Assembly: GCA_937876865.1 (NCBI GenBank)
Contig: CALEFF010000007.1
Location: 1-35,428, forward strand
DNA: 35,428 nt
Reading direction: 5' to 3'
Origin: an uncultured Bacteroidales bacterium
Lineage (GTDB): Bacteria; Bacteroidota; Bacteroidia; Bacteroidales; P3
A program made the position numbers and the translations under genes. Below the pieces are notes generated by a model. It was given only the letters and a program-made list of their open reading frames with translations, did no database searches and was not told the DNA's origin. Of this stretch, positions 7,911 to 15,819 are shown one piece after another. Position 1 is the first letter of the stretch; each line of letters begins with the position of its first letter.

Positions 7911-9152
7911 TTAAATGTTATCACTTGCAAGTACTGCTGTTGAGAAGGCGATTTGTAGGTTGAATCCTCCTGTGTCGGCGTCTATATCAATTTCTTCTCC
8001 TATGAAGTAGAGCCCTTTTATTTTTTTGCTTTCCATTGTGTGAGGGTTGATTTCATTTAGTGAGATTCCTCCTTGTGTTATGATTGCTTCGTCCCAACCC
8101 ATATCGCCTATTATTTCTTCTTTATGTTTTTTTAAATAAGTAAGAATTGCTTGTGCAAGGGGTGTTTTATTGTTTTGTTTTTCTTCTTTATACCATCGTT
8201 TGAAGTCGAAGCATACTTCTTTTGGTAACCATGCTCTTACTATGTTTTCTACGCTCATGCCTTGTCTTTCTTTGAGTGTGGTGGTGATTTCTTCTAAGAG
8301 TATTTTTTCGTTTATTTTTGGTTTTAGGTCTATTTGTAGATAGAGTTGTTCTTTGTAGAGCAGGTGTGCTATTTTGCGTGAGAGGCGTAGGATTGCTGGT
8401 CCTGAAAATCCGTACTCGTCAAGGGTTATGTCTCCGTTTTCTTGTGCTATGACTTGGTTATTGTGAAGGATTTTTACATTTGTGTTTTTTATTAGGTAGT
8501 TTTGTAGGTTTTCATGGTGTCCTCTTTGGGTGCGTAATCCTACAAGGGCAGGATAGAGTGGGGTTATTGTGTGACCGCATTTTTTTGCTAAGTGGTATCC
8601 ATCTCCTTCACTGCCTGTTTGTGGATAGGTTTTTCCTCCTGCGGCAAGGATTACTTTGTCGCAATAGTATTCTTTGCCTTCAAGGGTTTTTACGCCTTTT
8701 ATTTGATTGTTTTTTATTATGAGTGAGCTTACTGTTTGTGAGAAGTAAATATCGGTTAGTGGGGAGTTTTCTATTTGTTTTATTAGGGCAAGGAATATGT
8801 CAAGGCTTTTTCCGCTTTTAGGGTAGATTCTTCGTCCTCTTTCTTCTATTAATTCTACTCCAAGGTTTTCAAATAGTTGTATTGTGTCGTAGTTTGAGAA
8901 GCGTTTTAGGGCAGTTGTGAGGAAGTTTTTATTGCTTTTTAGTGAGGAGCAGTGTGAAAGAAATTCTGTTAATGAGAGGGTATTAGTTAGGTTGCAACGT
9001 CCTTTTCCTGTAAGGCGTAGCTTCATTCCTGCTTGTTTCTTTTTTTCTAAAAGTAATACTTTTTTATTTCTTTTTTGCAAGAATAGGGTAGCAAGTAGTC
9101 CTGAAGCACCTGCTCCTATTACTATGCAGTCATATTTATTTCTTTTGTTCAT
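7911..9152 (-). CDS. HI0933/BaiN-like NAD(P)/FAD-dependent oxidoreductase
   Basis: A 413-residue flavoprotein. It begins with the FAD-binding dinucleotide motif GAGASG (residues 13-18). This is followed by the family-specific block GMKLRLTGKGRCNLTN (42-57) and, near the C-terminus, GEEIDIDADTGGFNLQ, which closes the FAD site. These identify the HI0933/YhiN family (PF03486, TIGR00275). One member, BaiN, acts in clostridial bile-acid dehydroxylation; most members, including this one, have no assigned substrate. The gene starts 17 bases inside the 3' end of era, which suggests translational coupling, and is followed after 10 bases by the barrel protein. A cytoplasmic location is expected. Confidence 0.88.
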   Translation of the reverse strand: MNKRNKYDCIVIGAGASGLLATLFLQKRNKKVLLLEKKKQAGMKLRLTGKGRCNLTNTLSLTEFLSHCSSLKSNKNFLTTALKRFSNYDTIQLFENLGVELIEERGRRIYPKSGKSLDIFLALIKQIENSPLTDIYFSQTVSSLIIKNNQIKGVKTLEGKEYYCDKVILAAGGKTYPQTGSEGDGYHLAKKCGHTITPLYPALVGLRTQRGHHENLQNYLIKNTNVKILHNNQVIAQENGDITLDEYGFSGPAILRLSRKIAHLLYKEQLYLQIDLKPKINEKILLEEITTTLKERQGMSVENIVRAWLPKEVCFDFKRWYKEEKQNNKTPLAQAILTYLKKHKEEIIGDMGWDEAIITQGGISLNEINPHTMESKKIKGLYFIGEEIDIDADTGGFNLQIAFSTAVLASDNI

Positions 9153-10020
9153 ATCCGAAGTTTTGAAGGTCTCTTTCGCTATTTCTCCAATCTTTCTTTA
9201 CTTTTACAAAGAGTTCTAAGAAACATTTTTTTGATGTGAATTCTTCTATGTCTTTTCTTGCTTCTATTCCTATTTTCTTTATTTGTTCTCCACCGTGTCC
9301 TATGATGATTCTTTTTTGACTTTCTCTTTCGGTGAAGATAACTGCTCTTATTCGGTTGAGATTGTCTCCTTCAATGTATTCTTCTACCATTACTTCTGTT
9401 GAGTACGGGATTTCTTTTTCGTAACGGAGTAGGATTTTTTCTCGAATGATTTCGCTAACAAGAAATCGCATACTTTTGTCTGTTAGCATATCTTTGTCGT
9501 AGTAGGCTGGTGAAAAGGGTAGTTTTTCTTTTACTAATTCCATTACTCTTTCTACTCCTATTTTGTGAAGTGCTGAGCATGGTACTACTTCGGCATTTGG
9601 TAGGATTTCTTTCCAACGATTGATGATTTCTATTACTTTTTCTTGTGTTGCGTTATCTACTTTGTTGATTACTACAATTGTTGGTGTGGTGCTACGTGCT
9701 ATCTTGTTTAGGATTTCATTGTTCTTTAAGCTTTCTCCCAAATCAGTTACTACAAGATAGACGTCTGCATCGGTTAATGCTCCTTCTACTTGTTGTAGCA
9801 TACATTGTTGTAACTTGTAGTGTGGGTTTAAGATTCCTGGTGTGTCGGAAAAGACTATTTGAAAATCATCTGAGCTTACTACTCCAAGTATTCTGTGTCT
9901 TGTGGTTTGACTTTTACGTGTTATTATGCTTATTTTTTCTCCCACTAAGGCATTCATAAGAGTTGATTTGCCTACGTTTGGATTACCTATTATATTTACA
10001 AATCCTGCTTTATGATTCAT
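9136..10020 (-). CDS. era: GTPase Era
   Basis: A 294-residue GTPase with all expected motifs in order: G1 GNPNVGKST (12-20), an effector threonine within SQTTRH, G3 DTPG (about 59-62), G4 NKVD (about 121-124) and G5 SAL. A C-terminal KH RNA-binding domain with GHGGEQIKKIG follows. Era binds the 3' end of 16S rRNA and helps mature the small ribosomal subunit at the cytoplasmic face of the membrane. The length matches the family. It lies 19 bases downstream of kdsD and overlaps the flavoprotein start by 17 bases. Confidence 0.97.
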   Translation of the reverse strand: MNHKAGFVNIIGNPNVGKSTLMNALVGEKISIITRKSQTTRHRILGVVSSDDFQIVFSDTPGILNPHYKLQQCMLQQVEGALTDADVYLVVTDLGESLKNNEILNKIARSTTPTIVVINKVDNATQEKVIEIINRWKEILPNAEVVPCSALHKIGVERVMELVKEKLPFSPAYYDKDMLTDKSMRFLVSEIIREKILLRYEKEIPYSTEVMVEEYIEGDNLNRIRAVIFTERESQKRIIIGHGGEQIKKIGIEARKDIEEFTSKKCFLELFVKVKKDWRNSERDLQNFGYEQKK

Positions 10021-10039
10021 TGTTTTTTCTTTTTTGTGG

Positions 10040-11014
10040 TTAAATTATTCCTTCTGTTATTAAATCGTGAAGGTGAATTATTCCTAAATATTTATTTTCT
10101 TGATTAACTACTATTAGTTGTGTTATGTGATGTTGTTGCATTATGGAGAATGCTTCTACTGCAAAGGCGTCTGCTTGTATGTGTTTTGGATTTTTTGTCA
10201 TTATTTGTTCGGCAGTGAGCGTTTTTGTGTCAATAATGTCTTTTTTGTTTAACATTCGGCGTAAATCTCCATCGGTTATTATTCCTAGTATGTTGTCGTT
10301 TTCTTCTACTACCGTACAACCTAAGCGTTTGCTTGTGATTTCCATAAGGGTTTCTGTAAGTGGGGTAGTTAGATTAACGCTTGGTTTTTCGTTTTTTACA
10401 TAAAGGTCGCTTACTTTTAGATATAAACGTTTTCCAAGGCTTCCTCCCGGGTGGTATTTTGCAAAATCTTGTGCTGTGAAGTTGCGACAATTTAGCAAGG
10501 CAACGGCAAGTGCATCGCCCATTACAAGTTGTGCTGTGGTAGAAGAAGTTGGTGCAAGGTTATTTGGACATGCTTCTTTATCTACTGTGCAGTTTAAAAC
10601 GTAATCGGCACTTTTTGCCAAGTAAGAATCAATGTTTCCTACCATTGCTATTAATTTGTTGCCATTTGCTTTTACAAGTGGTGTTAAGACTTTTATTTCA
10701 GGTGTGTTTCCACTTTTTGATATGCAGATTACTATGTCGTTAGGTTGAATTATTCCTAAGTCTCCGTGTATTGCTTCTGCTGCGTGCATAAAGATGGAAG
10801 GAGTTCCCGTAGAATTGAGTGTTGCTACAATTTTATTACCAATTATTGCACTTTTGCCAATACCACTTATTATTAACCTGCCTTTGCTATTAAAGATTTC
10901 TTTAACAACTGCTACAAACTCACTATCAATATAATTCAAAAGATTTTCTATGCATTCGCTTTCTTTTTTTATAGCTGCTTTTGCTATCTCTAAAATTTCA
11001 AAATCAGTTTTCAC
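10040..11014 (-). CDS. kdsD: Arabinose-5-phosphate isomerase (KpsF/GutQ/KdsD family)
   Basis: A 324-residue protein with an N-terminal SIS sugar-isomerase domain and two C-terminal CBS repeats (about 205-324). Visible SIS motifs are GIGKSA at 51-56, HGDLG at 83-87 and SKSGNTPE at 99-106. It interconverts D-ribulose 5-phosphate and D-arabinose 5-phosphate, the first step of Kdo synthesis for lipopolysaccharide. The length and order of domains are standard. It is the first gene of a minus-strand operon (kdsD-era-flavoprotein-barrel) and is divergent from recQ. A perfect TAATTTTG -7 box lies about 75 bases upstream on the minus strand. Confidence 0.93.
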   Translation of the reverse strand: MKTDFEILEIAKAAIKKESECIENLLNYIDSEFVAVVKEIFNSKGRLIISGIGKSAIIGNKIVATLNSTGTPSIFMHAAEAIHGDLGIIQPNDIVICISKSGNTPEIKVLTPLVKANGNKLIAMVGNIDSYLAKSADYVLNCTVDKEACPNNLAPTSSTTAQLVMGDALAVALLNCRNFTAQDFAKYHPGGSLGKRLYLKVSDLYVKNEKPSVNLTTPLTETLMEITSKRLGCTVVEENDNILGIITDGDLRRMLNKKDIIDTKTLTAEQIMTKNPKHIQADAFAVEAFSIMQQHHITQLIVVNQENKYLGIIHLHDLITEGII

Positions 11015-11037
11015 TTTTTTTATTTTTTATTAAAACA

Positions 11038-11095
11038 TTTGTTCAATCTAAAAAAACATTGTATTTTTACATACTCAAATCAAGCAGCAAAATTA
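11038..11095. promoter_or_regulatory. Divergent promoters for recQ (+) and kdsD (-)
   Basis: On the plus strand TTTG (11038-11041), 20 bases, then TATTTTTA (11062-11069), a one-mismatch TAnnTTTG, points toward recQ. On the minus strand TAATTTTG (11095-11088) is a perfect -7 box pointing toward kdsD, without an obvious -33 partner. The two elements face outward from a ~110-base gap. Confidence 0.5.
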
Positions 11096-11123
11096 CACAT
11101 TATTATTGAATAATACTCGTAAT

Positions 11124-13352
11124 ATGGAGAGTTGTGAAAGTAATAAAATTCAAAAAGAAATAAATTCGACATTAAAAAACTTGTTCGGATTTGATAATTT
11201 TAAAGGAAATCAACAACAAATTATAGAAAAATTGTTGGAAGGGAATGATGTGTTTGTTATAAAACCAACAGGTGGAGGAAAGAGTCTTTGTTATCAACTT
11301 CCTGCTATGATTTCTGAAGGTACGGCAATAGTTATTTCTCCTTTGATTTCGTTGATGAAAAATCAAGTGGATTTCCTTAAAGGAATGACGATGGATTCTT
11401 CGGTTGCTCATTTTTTAAATTCAACTTTAAATAGACAAGAAACACAGCAAGTAAAAAGTGATTTGCTTTCAGGAAAAACAAAATTACTATATGTTGCACC
11501 TGAATCTTTGACAAAACAAGAGAATATAGATTTGCTTAAAAGTATAAAAATAAGTTTTTATGCAATAGATGAGGCACACTGCATTTCGGAATGGGGGCAT
11601 GATTTTCGTCCTGAATACAGAAGAATACGTCCAATTATTGATATGATAGGAGTAAAAGTACCTGTCATTGCATTAACCGCAACCGCAACTCCAAAGGTGC
11701 AGCAAGATATTTTGAAAACTTTGGAAATGAATGATGCAAAAATCTTCATAAGCAGTTTTAATAGAACAAATCTTTACTACGAAATAAGACTTAAACCAAA
11801 AGATGAAAAACTCTTAAATAAGGAAATTATAAAGTTTATCAATCAAAATAAAGGGAAAAGTGGTATAATATATTGTTTAAGTAGAAAAAAAGTAGAAGAA
11901 CTTACCGAAACCTTAGTGATAAATGGCATTAAAGCATTACCTTATCATGCAGGTTTGGATTCCGCTCTAAGAGCAACAAATCAAGATATGTTCATTAAGG
12001 AAGATGTTGATGTAATAGTTGCAACAATAGCATTTGGAATGGGAATTGATAAACCTGATGTAAGATATGTTATACACTATGATATGCCAAAGAGTTTAGA
12101 AGGGTATTATCAAGAAACAGGAAGAGCAGGTAGAGATGAGGGTGAGGGACAGTGTATAGCGTTCTATTCTGAAAGAGACATGGAAAAATTAGAAAAATTC
12201 CTTAATGATAAACCTGTTTCGGAAAGAGAAATAACTCAACAATTAATAGATGAAACTATTTCATACGCTGAAACTTCGCAATGTCGTAGAAAACTTTTAT
12301 TAAAATACTTCGGAGAAGATTATACGCAAGATAATTGTGGAAATTGCGATAATTGCTTGCATCCAAAACCACAAGTAGATGCAAAAGAAGAAATAGTTGA
12401 TTTTTTAGAAGTTGTAGAAGAAACAAAACAACAATTCAAATCAAACTATTTGATAGATGTTGTAATGGGAGAATTGACTCCTAATGTAAAGACAAATCGT
12501 CATCACAAAATGGAATGTTTTGGTATAGGCAAAGATAAACCTGCAACATTTTGGAAAGCAGTTTCAAAAGTATGTGTGTTAAATGACTTTTTAAGAAAAG
12601 ATATTGAGCGTTATGGAGAATTGAAACTAACGCAAAAAGGACTTGAATTTAAAGAAAAACCTTATTCTATTAAAGTAGCATACGATAGAGACTTTTCAGA
12701 AAATGAAGATGAGTTTGCAGAAGATTTTGTTCCAATCTCTTCTGCTGAATCCACTACAGATCCTGAACTTTATAACCTATTAAAAAGTATTAGAAAGCGT
12801 ATTGCAGAAAAAGAAAAGCTCCCTCCATACGTAATATTTGAAGACCGCTCGCTCGTAGATATGTGTATACAATACCCTATTAAGGAAGAAGAATTGAAAA
12901 ACATAATAGGAGTAGGGGCATCAAAGGCAAAAAAATATGGAAATGACTTTCTTGAAGCGATAAAAGCATACGTAGAAGTAAAAGACATTACTCGCCCTCA
13001 GGATTTTGTGGTAAAATCTTTGATAAATAAATCCTCAGGATTAAAATACTTTATTATTAGAAGCATTGACAAAAAACTACCATTAGAAGATATTGCACTA
13101 TCAAAGAATATGGAAGTTGATGAATTGTTAACCGAGATAGAAAGCATAGTATCCTCAGGTACAAAAATAGACATATCTTATTGCATAGATGATTACATAG
13201 ACCAATATCACCAAGAAGAAATAAGTGAAGTGTTAAGAGAGATGGAAACAGATGATATTGATGAGGTGCTTGAAGAACTTGGCGAAGACGAATATACAAG
13301 AGAAGAAGTAAGGCTAATGCGTATTCAATTCCTAACAAAATATGGACAATAG
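11124..13352 (+). CDS. recQ: ATP-dependent DNA helicase RecQ
   Basis: A 742-residue RecQ-family 3'-5' helicase. Motif 0 (FKGNQQQII) and Walker A TGGGKS (49-54) are followed by DEAH in AIDEAHCISEWGHDFRPEY and by motif VI QETGRAGRDEGEG. The zinc-binding subdomain has the four cysteines SQC...DNCGNCDNC. Then come the RQC winged helix and an HRDC domain (about 530-605). The last ~130 residues are an extra helical region like the helix-turn-helix (HTH_40-type) tail common in Bacteroidetes RecQ, ending in an acidic Glu/Asp stretch. It unwinds recombination and replication-fork structures. I prefer ATG at 11124 to an in-frame TTG at 11106. The stop codon abuts the aroB start, implying coupling. Confidence 0.95.
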   Translation: MESCESNKIQKEINSTLKNLFGFDNFKGNQQQIIEKLLEGNDVFVIKPTGGGKSLCYQLPAMISEGTAIVISPLISLMKNQVDFLKGMTMDSSVAHFLNSTLNRQETQQVKSDLLSGKTKLLYVAPESLTKQENIDLLKSIKISFYAIDEAHCISEWGHDFRPEYRRIRPIIDMIGVKVPVIALTATATPKVQQDILKTLEMNDAKIFISSFNRTNLYYEIRLKPKDEKLLNKEIIKFINQNKGKSGIIYCLSRKKVEELTETLVINGIKALPYHAGLDSALRATNQDMFIKEDVDVIVATIAFGMGIDKPDVRYVIHYDMPKSLEGYYQETGRAGRDEGEGQCIAFYSERDMEKLEKFLNDKPVSEREITQQLIDETISYAETSQCRRKLLLKYFGEDYTQDNCGNCDNCLHPKPQVDAKEEIVDFLEVVEETKQQFKSNYLIDVVMGELTPNVKTNRHHKMECFGIGKDKPATFWKAVSKVCVLNDFLRKDIERYGELKLTQKGLEFKEKPYSIKVAYDRDFSENEDEFAEDFVPISSAESTTDPELYNLLKSIRKRIAEKEKLPPYVIFEDRSLVDMCIQYPIKEEELKNIIGVGASKAKKYGNDFLEAIKAYVEVKDITRPQDFVVKSLINKSSGLKYFIIRSIDKKLPLEDIALSKNMEVDELLTEIESIVSSGTKIDISYCIDDYIDQYHQEEISEVLREMETDDIDEVLEELGEDEYTREEVRLMRIQFLTKYGQ

Positions 13353-14357
13353 ATGGAAAGACTAATAGATTTTTCAGGATTAAATAATATTTTAAGAAGA
13401 AAGAAACATTCTCAAAAAATAATAATATTAGACTCTAATACATACGATAATTGTCTTGCAACACTAATAAGTGAAGTTGATAGTTTGTGTGATGCACAAA
13501 TAATAGAAATAGAGCCAGGAGAAGAAAACAAAACATTAGAAACCTATACAAATATCATACAAACCTTAATAGAACAGGCCTCTGATGTAAACACTCAACT
13601 TATTGCCTTAGGTGGAGGAATGATTACCGATATGGTATCTTTCATTGGAGCAACCTACAAGAGAGGAATAGATACTTATCTTGTGCCTACCACACTTCTT
13701 GCAATGATTGACGCTTCAATTGGAGGAAAATGTGCAATCAATTTCGGAGAAGTAAAAAATCAAATAGGTTGTTTCGTTAAAAAAGCAACAATATGCATAG
13801 AACCAACACTTTTAGAACCCCTTCCCGAAAGGCAAATACTTAATGGAGTTGCAGAAATGTTGAAAATAGCACTTGCTTGCGATAAAGAAATGAGTGAAAA
13901 AATACTTCAAAGAAATCCCTTGGAAGTAGGAAATAGTCAAATATTTATTCAAAACAGCATAAAACTAAAACAAAACATAGTAAAACAAGACCCTTTTGAT
14001 AAGAATTACCGACATATACTTAACTTTGGACATACAATAGGACACGCTTTAGAAAGCATAGCAATAAGAAAAGGAGAAGACTTATTGCATGGCGAAGCTG
14101 TAGCAAGTGGAATATATTACACACTTGATTTATGTAAGAATTTATCAAAACAAACGACTAACAGAGTTAAACAATACATAGAAAAACACTACAAAATACA
14201 ACCAATAAACGATGCTGAAGAATTATTTAACTATATGAACAGCGACAAAAAGACAATAAACAACGAATACAACTTTGTTTTATTGGAAGAAATAGGTAAG
14301 GCAACAATTAATAATAAAATAAGTAAAGAACAAATAGAAGTAATAATTAAAAATTAA
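13353..14357 (+). CDS. aroB: 3-dehydroquinate synthase
   Basis: A 334-residue enzyme of the shikimate pathway, converting DAHP to 3-dehydroquinate with NAD+ and a divalent metal. The glycine-rich NAD site (LGGGMITDMVSFIGATYKRG), the PTTLLAMIDASIGGKCAIN block and the metal ligands are all present: Glu in NGVAEMLK, His in FGHTIGHALE and His in LHGEAVASG. It is slightly shorter than the usual ~350-360 residues but complete. Its ATG follows the recQ TAG with no intervening base, and the T9SS cargo gene begins 6 bases after its stop, so it sits inside one long operon. Pairing with recQ is not functionally obvious. Confidence 0.96.
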   Translation: MERLIDFSGLNNILRRKKHSQKIIILDSNTYDNCLATLISEVDSLCDAQIIEIEPGEENKTLETYTNIIQTLIEQASDVNTQLIALGGGMITDMVSFIGATYKRGIDTYLVPTTLLAMIDASIGGKCAINFGEVKNQIGCFVKKATICIEPTLLEPLPERQILNGVAEMLKIALACDKEMSEKILQRNPLEVGNSQIFIQNSIKLKQNIVKQDPFDKNYRHILNFGHTIGHALESIAIRKGEDLLHGEAVASGIYYTLDLCKNLSKQTTNRVKQYIEKHYKIQPINDAEELFNYMNSDKKTINNEYNFVLLEEIGKATINNKISKEQIEVIIKN

Positions 14358-14363
14358 ACAACG

Positions 14364-15305
14364 ATGAAAAAATTATTTTTAGTATTAGCAGTATCGCTAA
14401 TGTGTTTTACAACAAAAGCACAACAATTTACCAATCCAAGTTTTGAAAACTGGGCAGCAAATATGCCACAAGGTTGGTCAACATTAGGATTTATGGGATT
14501 TAACCTTTGCACAATGGAGCAATCGACAGATGCTAACACAGGAGATTATTCAGTTAAAATTGCACCAAAGCAGTTAGACGCTTCTATTGCAGCGATGATG
14601 CAAATGGAACCTATAGCATTTCCTGGGTTTTTAACAAATGGTAATTTTAATATAGAAGTTTTGATGCAGTTTATGCAAAATGCAGGTTCTGAAATTACCG
14701 AAGAAGATTATATGTATATGTTAACAAATCTAATAACAGGAGGATTGCAAATAGAAGAAAATAATCAACCAACAAGCGTAAGTGGGTATTACAAATTCAA
14801 TTGGTATAATTACGATTACGATTACTTTGAAATAATGGCAGTACTATTTGGAACAGTAGAAGGTCAAAGAACAGTAGTAGGAATGGGATTAGCTGATGGT
14901 TATCCGGGAGCAAAAACAGAAGGATTTCAATCTTTTGAAATGCCAATACACTATCTTTCAGAACAACCAGCAAATGAAATAGTTTTAATAACCATAGTAG
15001 CAGGTGATGAATTTCAAACAACTGATTTCCCTGAATTATATTTAGATGATATAATGATAAACTACTCTTCATCATTAGAAGATGTAGAAACAGAAGTTGC
15101 AACAGCTGTTTATCCAAACCCAACAAGTGGAAAAGTAAGAATAAACTGCGAAAACAACTCACATATCCAAATAGTAAATCCATTAGGACAAGTAGTAAAA
15201 GAAATAAACAACTACACATCTAATTCTCTTATAGAAATAGAACAAAAAGGTATTTATTTCGTAAGAGTGAACGGAGAAAAAGCAACAAAATTAGTTGTAG
15301 AATAA
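14364..15305 (+). CDS. Secreted protein with type IX secretion C-terminal sorting domain
   Basis: A 313-residue exported protein. It has a signal peptide (MKKLFLVLAVSLMCFTTKAQ), then an N-terminal PSFENW...MPQGWS block typical of beta-sandwich, carbohydrate-binding-like Bacteroidetes surface modules. From about residue 245 it has a T9SS type A sorting domain: VYPNPTSGKVRI, an IVNPLGQVVKE strand, and a C-terminal GIYFVRVNGEKATKLVVE. It should cross the inner membrane by Sec and the outer membrane by the Por/T9SS machinery, then be surface-attached or released. The ligand is unknown. It lies between aroB (6 bases) and lptE (5 bases) in the recQ operon. Confidence 0.85.
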   Translation: MKKLFLVLAVSLMCFTTKAQQFTNPSFENWAANMPQGWSTLGFMGFNLCTMEQSTDANTGDYSVKIAPKQLDASIAAMMQMEPIAFPGFLTNGNFNIEVLMQFMQNAGSEITEEDYMYMLTNLITGGLQIEENNQPTSVSGYYKFNWYNYDYDYFEIMAVLFGTVEGQRTVVGMGLADGYPGAKTEGFQSFEMPIHYLSEQPANEIVLITIVAGDEFQTTDFPELYLDDIMINYSSSLEDVETEVATAVYPNPTSGKVRINCENNSHIQIVNPLGQVVKEINNYTSNSLIEIEQKGIYFVRVNGEKATKLVVE

Positions 15306-15310
15306 AAATA

Positions 15311-15817
15311 ATGAAGTTTCAAAAAACACTACTACTCTTAGGATTGATAGGCACTCTTGTAAGTTGTGTAGGCGGATACTCATTTACAGGAGCGTCTATC
15401 GCACCTGAGGTACGTACATATAGCGTAGAAGCATTTCAAAACAGAGCAAGCATAGTGCAAGCAACACTTGCTTCTGATTTGACAAACGATTTAGTACACA
15501 AAATCAATTCCTCAACTTCATTGCAACAAGTAAATTCTAATGCAGATGTAAGTTTTCAAGGAACGATTACAGGATATAGCATATCACCAACCGCAATAGG
15601 AGCAAACGATAGAGCAGCAAAAAACCGCTTAACCATAAGCATAAGAGTGAATTTTGTAAACAACAAAAATCCAAAAGAGAATTATCAATCACAATTCTCT
15701 CGTTATCGTGATTATGACAGTAATTTCTCGCTTTCAGAAGTAGAGGAAAGTCTTATAAACGAAATAAGTGAAGAATTAATTGAAGATATATTCAACAAAT
15801 CATTTGTAAACTGGTAA
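15311..15817 (+). CDS. lptE: LptE-family LPS-assembly lipoprotein
   Basis: A 168-residue lipoprotein: signal MKFQKTLLLLGLIGTLVSC with the lipidated Cys at residue 19. The mature start GGYSFTGASI is the usual Bacteroidetes LptE opening (PF04390), and the later NRLTISIRVNFVN and ENYQSQFSRY strands also fit. LptE plugs the LptD outer-membrane barrel that inserts lipopolysaccharide. No lptD is present in the window. It is packed 5 bases after the T9SS cargo gene and 2 bases before the GT117 gene, an arrangement consistent with joint expression of envelope functions. Confidence 0.88.
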   Translation: MKFQKTLLLLGLIGTLVSCVGGYSFTGASIAPEVRTYSVEAFQNRASIVQATLASDLTNDLVHKINSSTSLQQVNSNADVSFQGTITGYSISPTAIGANDRAAKNRLTISIRVNFVNNKNPKENYQSQFSRYRDYDSNFSLSEVEESLINEISEELIEDIFNKSFVNW

Positions 15818-15819
15818 AA

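Noticed and set aside
14797..15219. 140-residue Leu-rich minus-strand frame
   Set aside because: It is a shadow of the T9SS cargo gene, whose signal peptide and sorting domain are in the plus frame.
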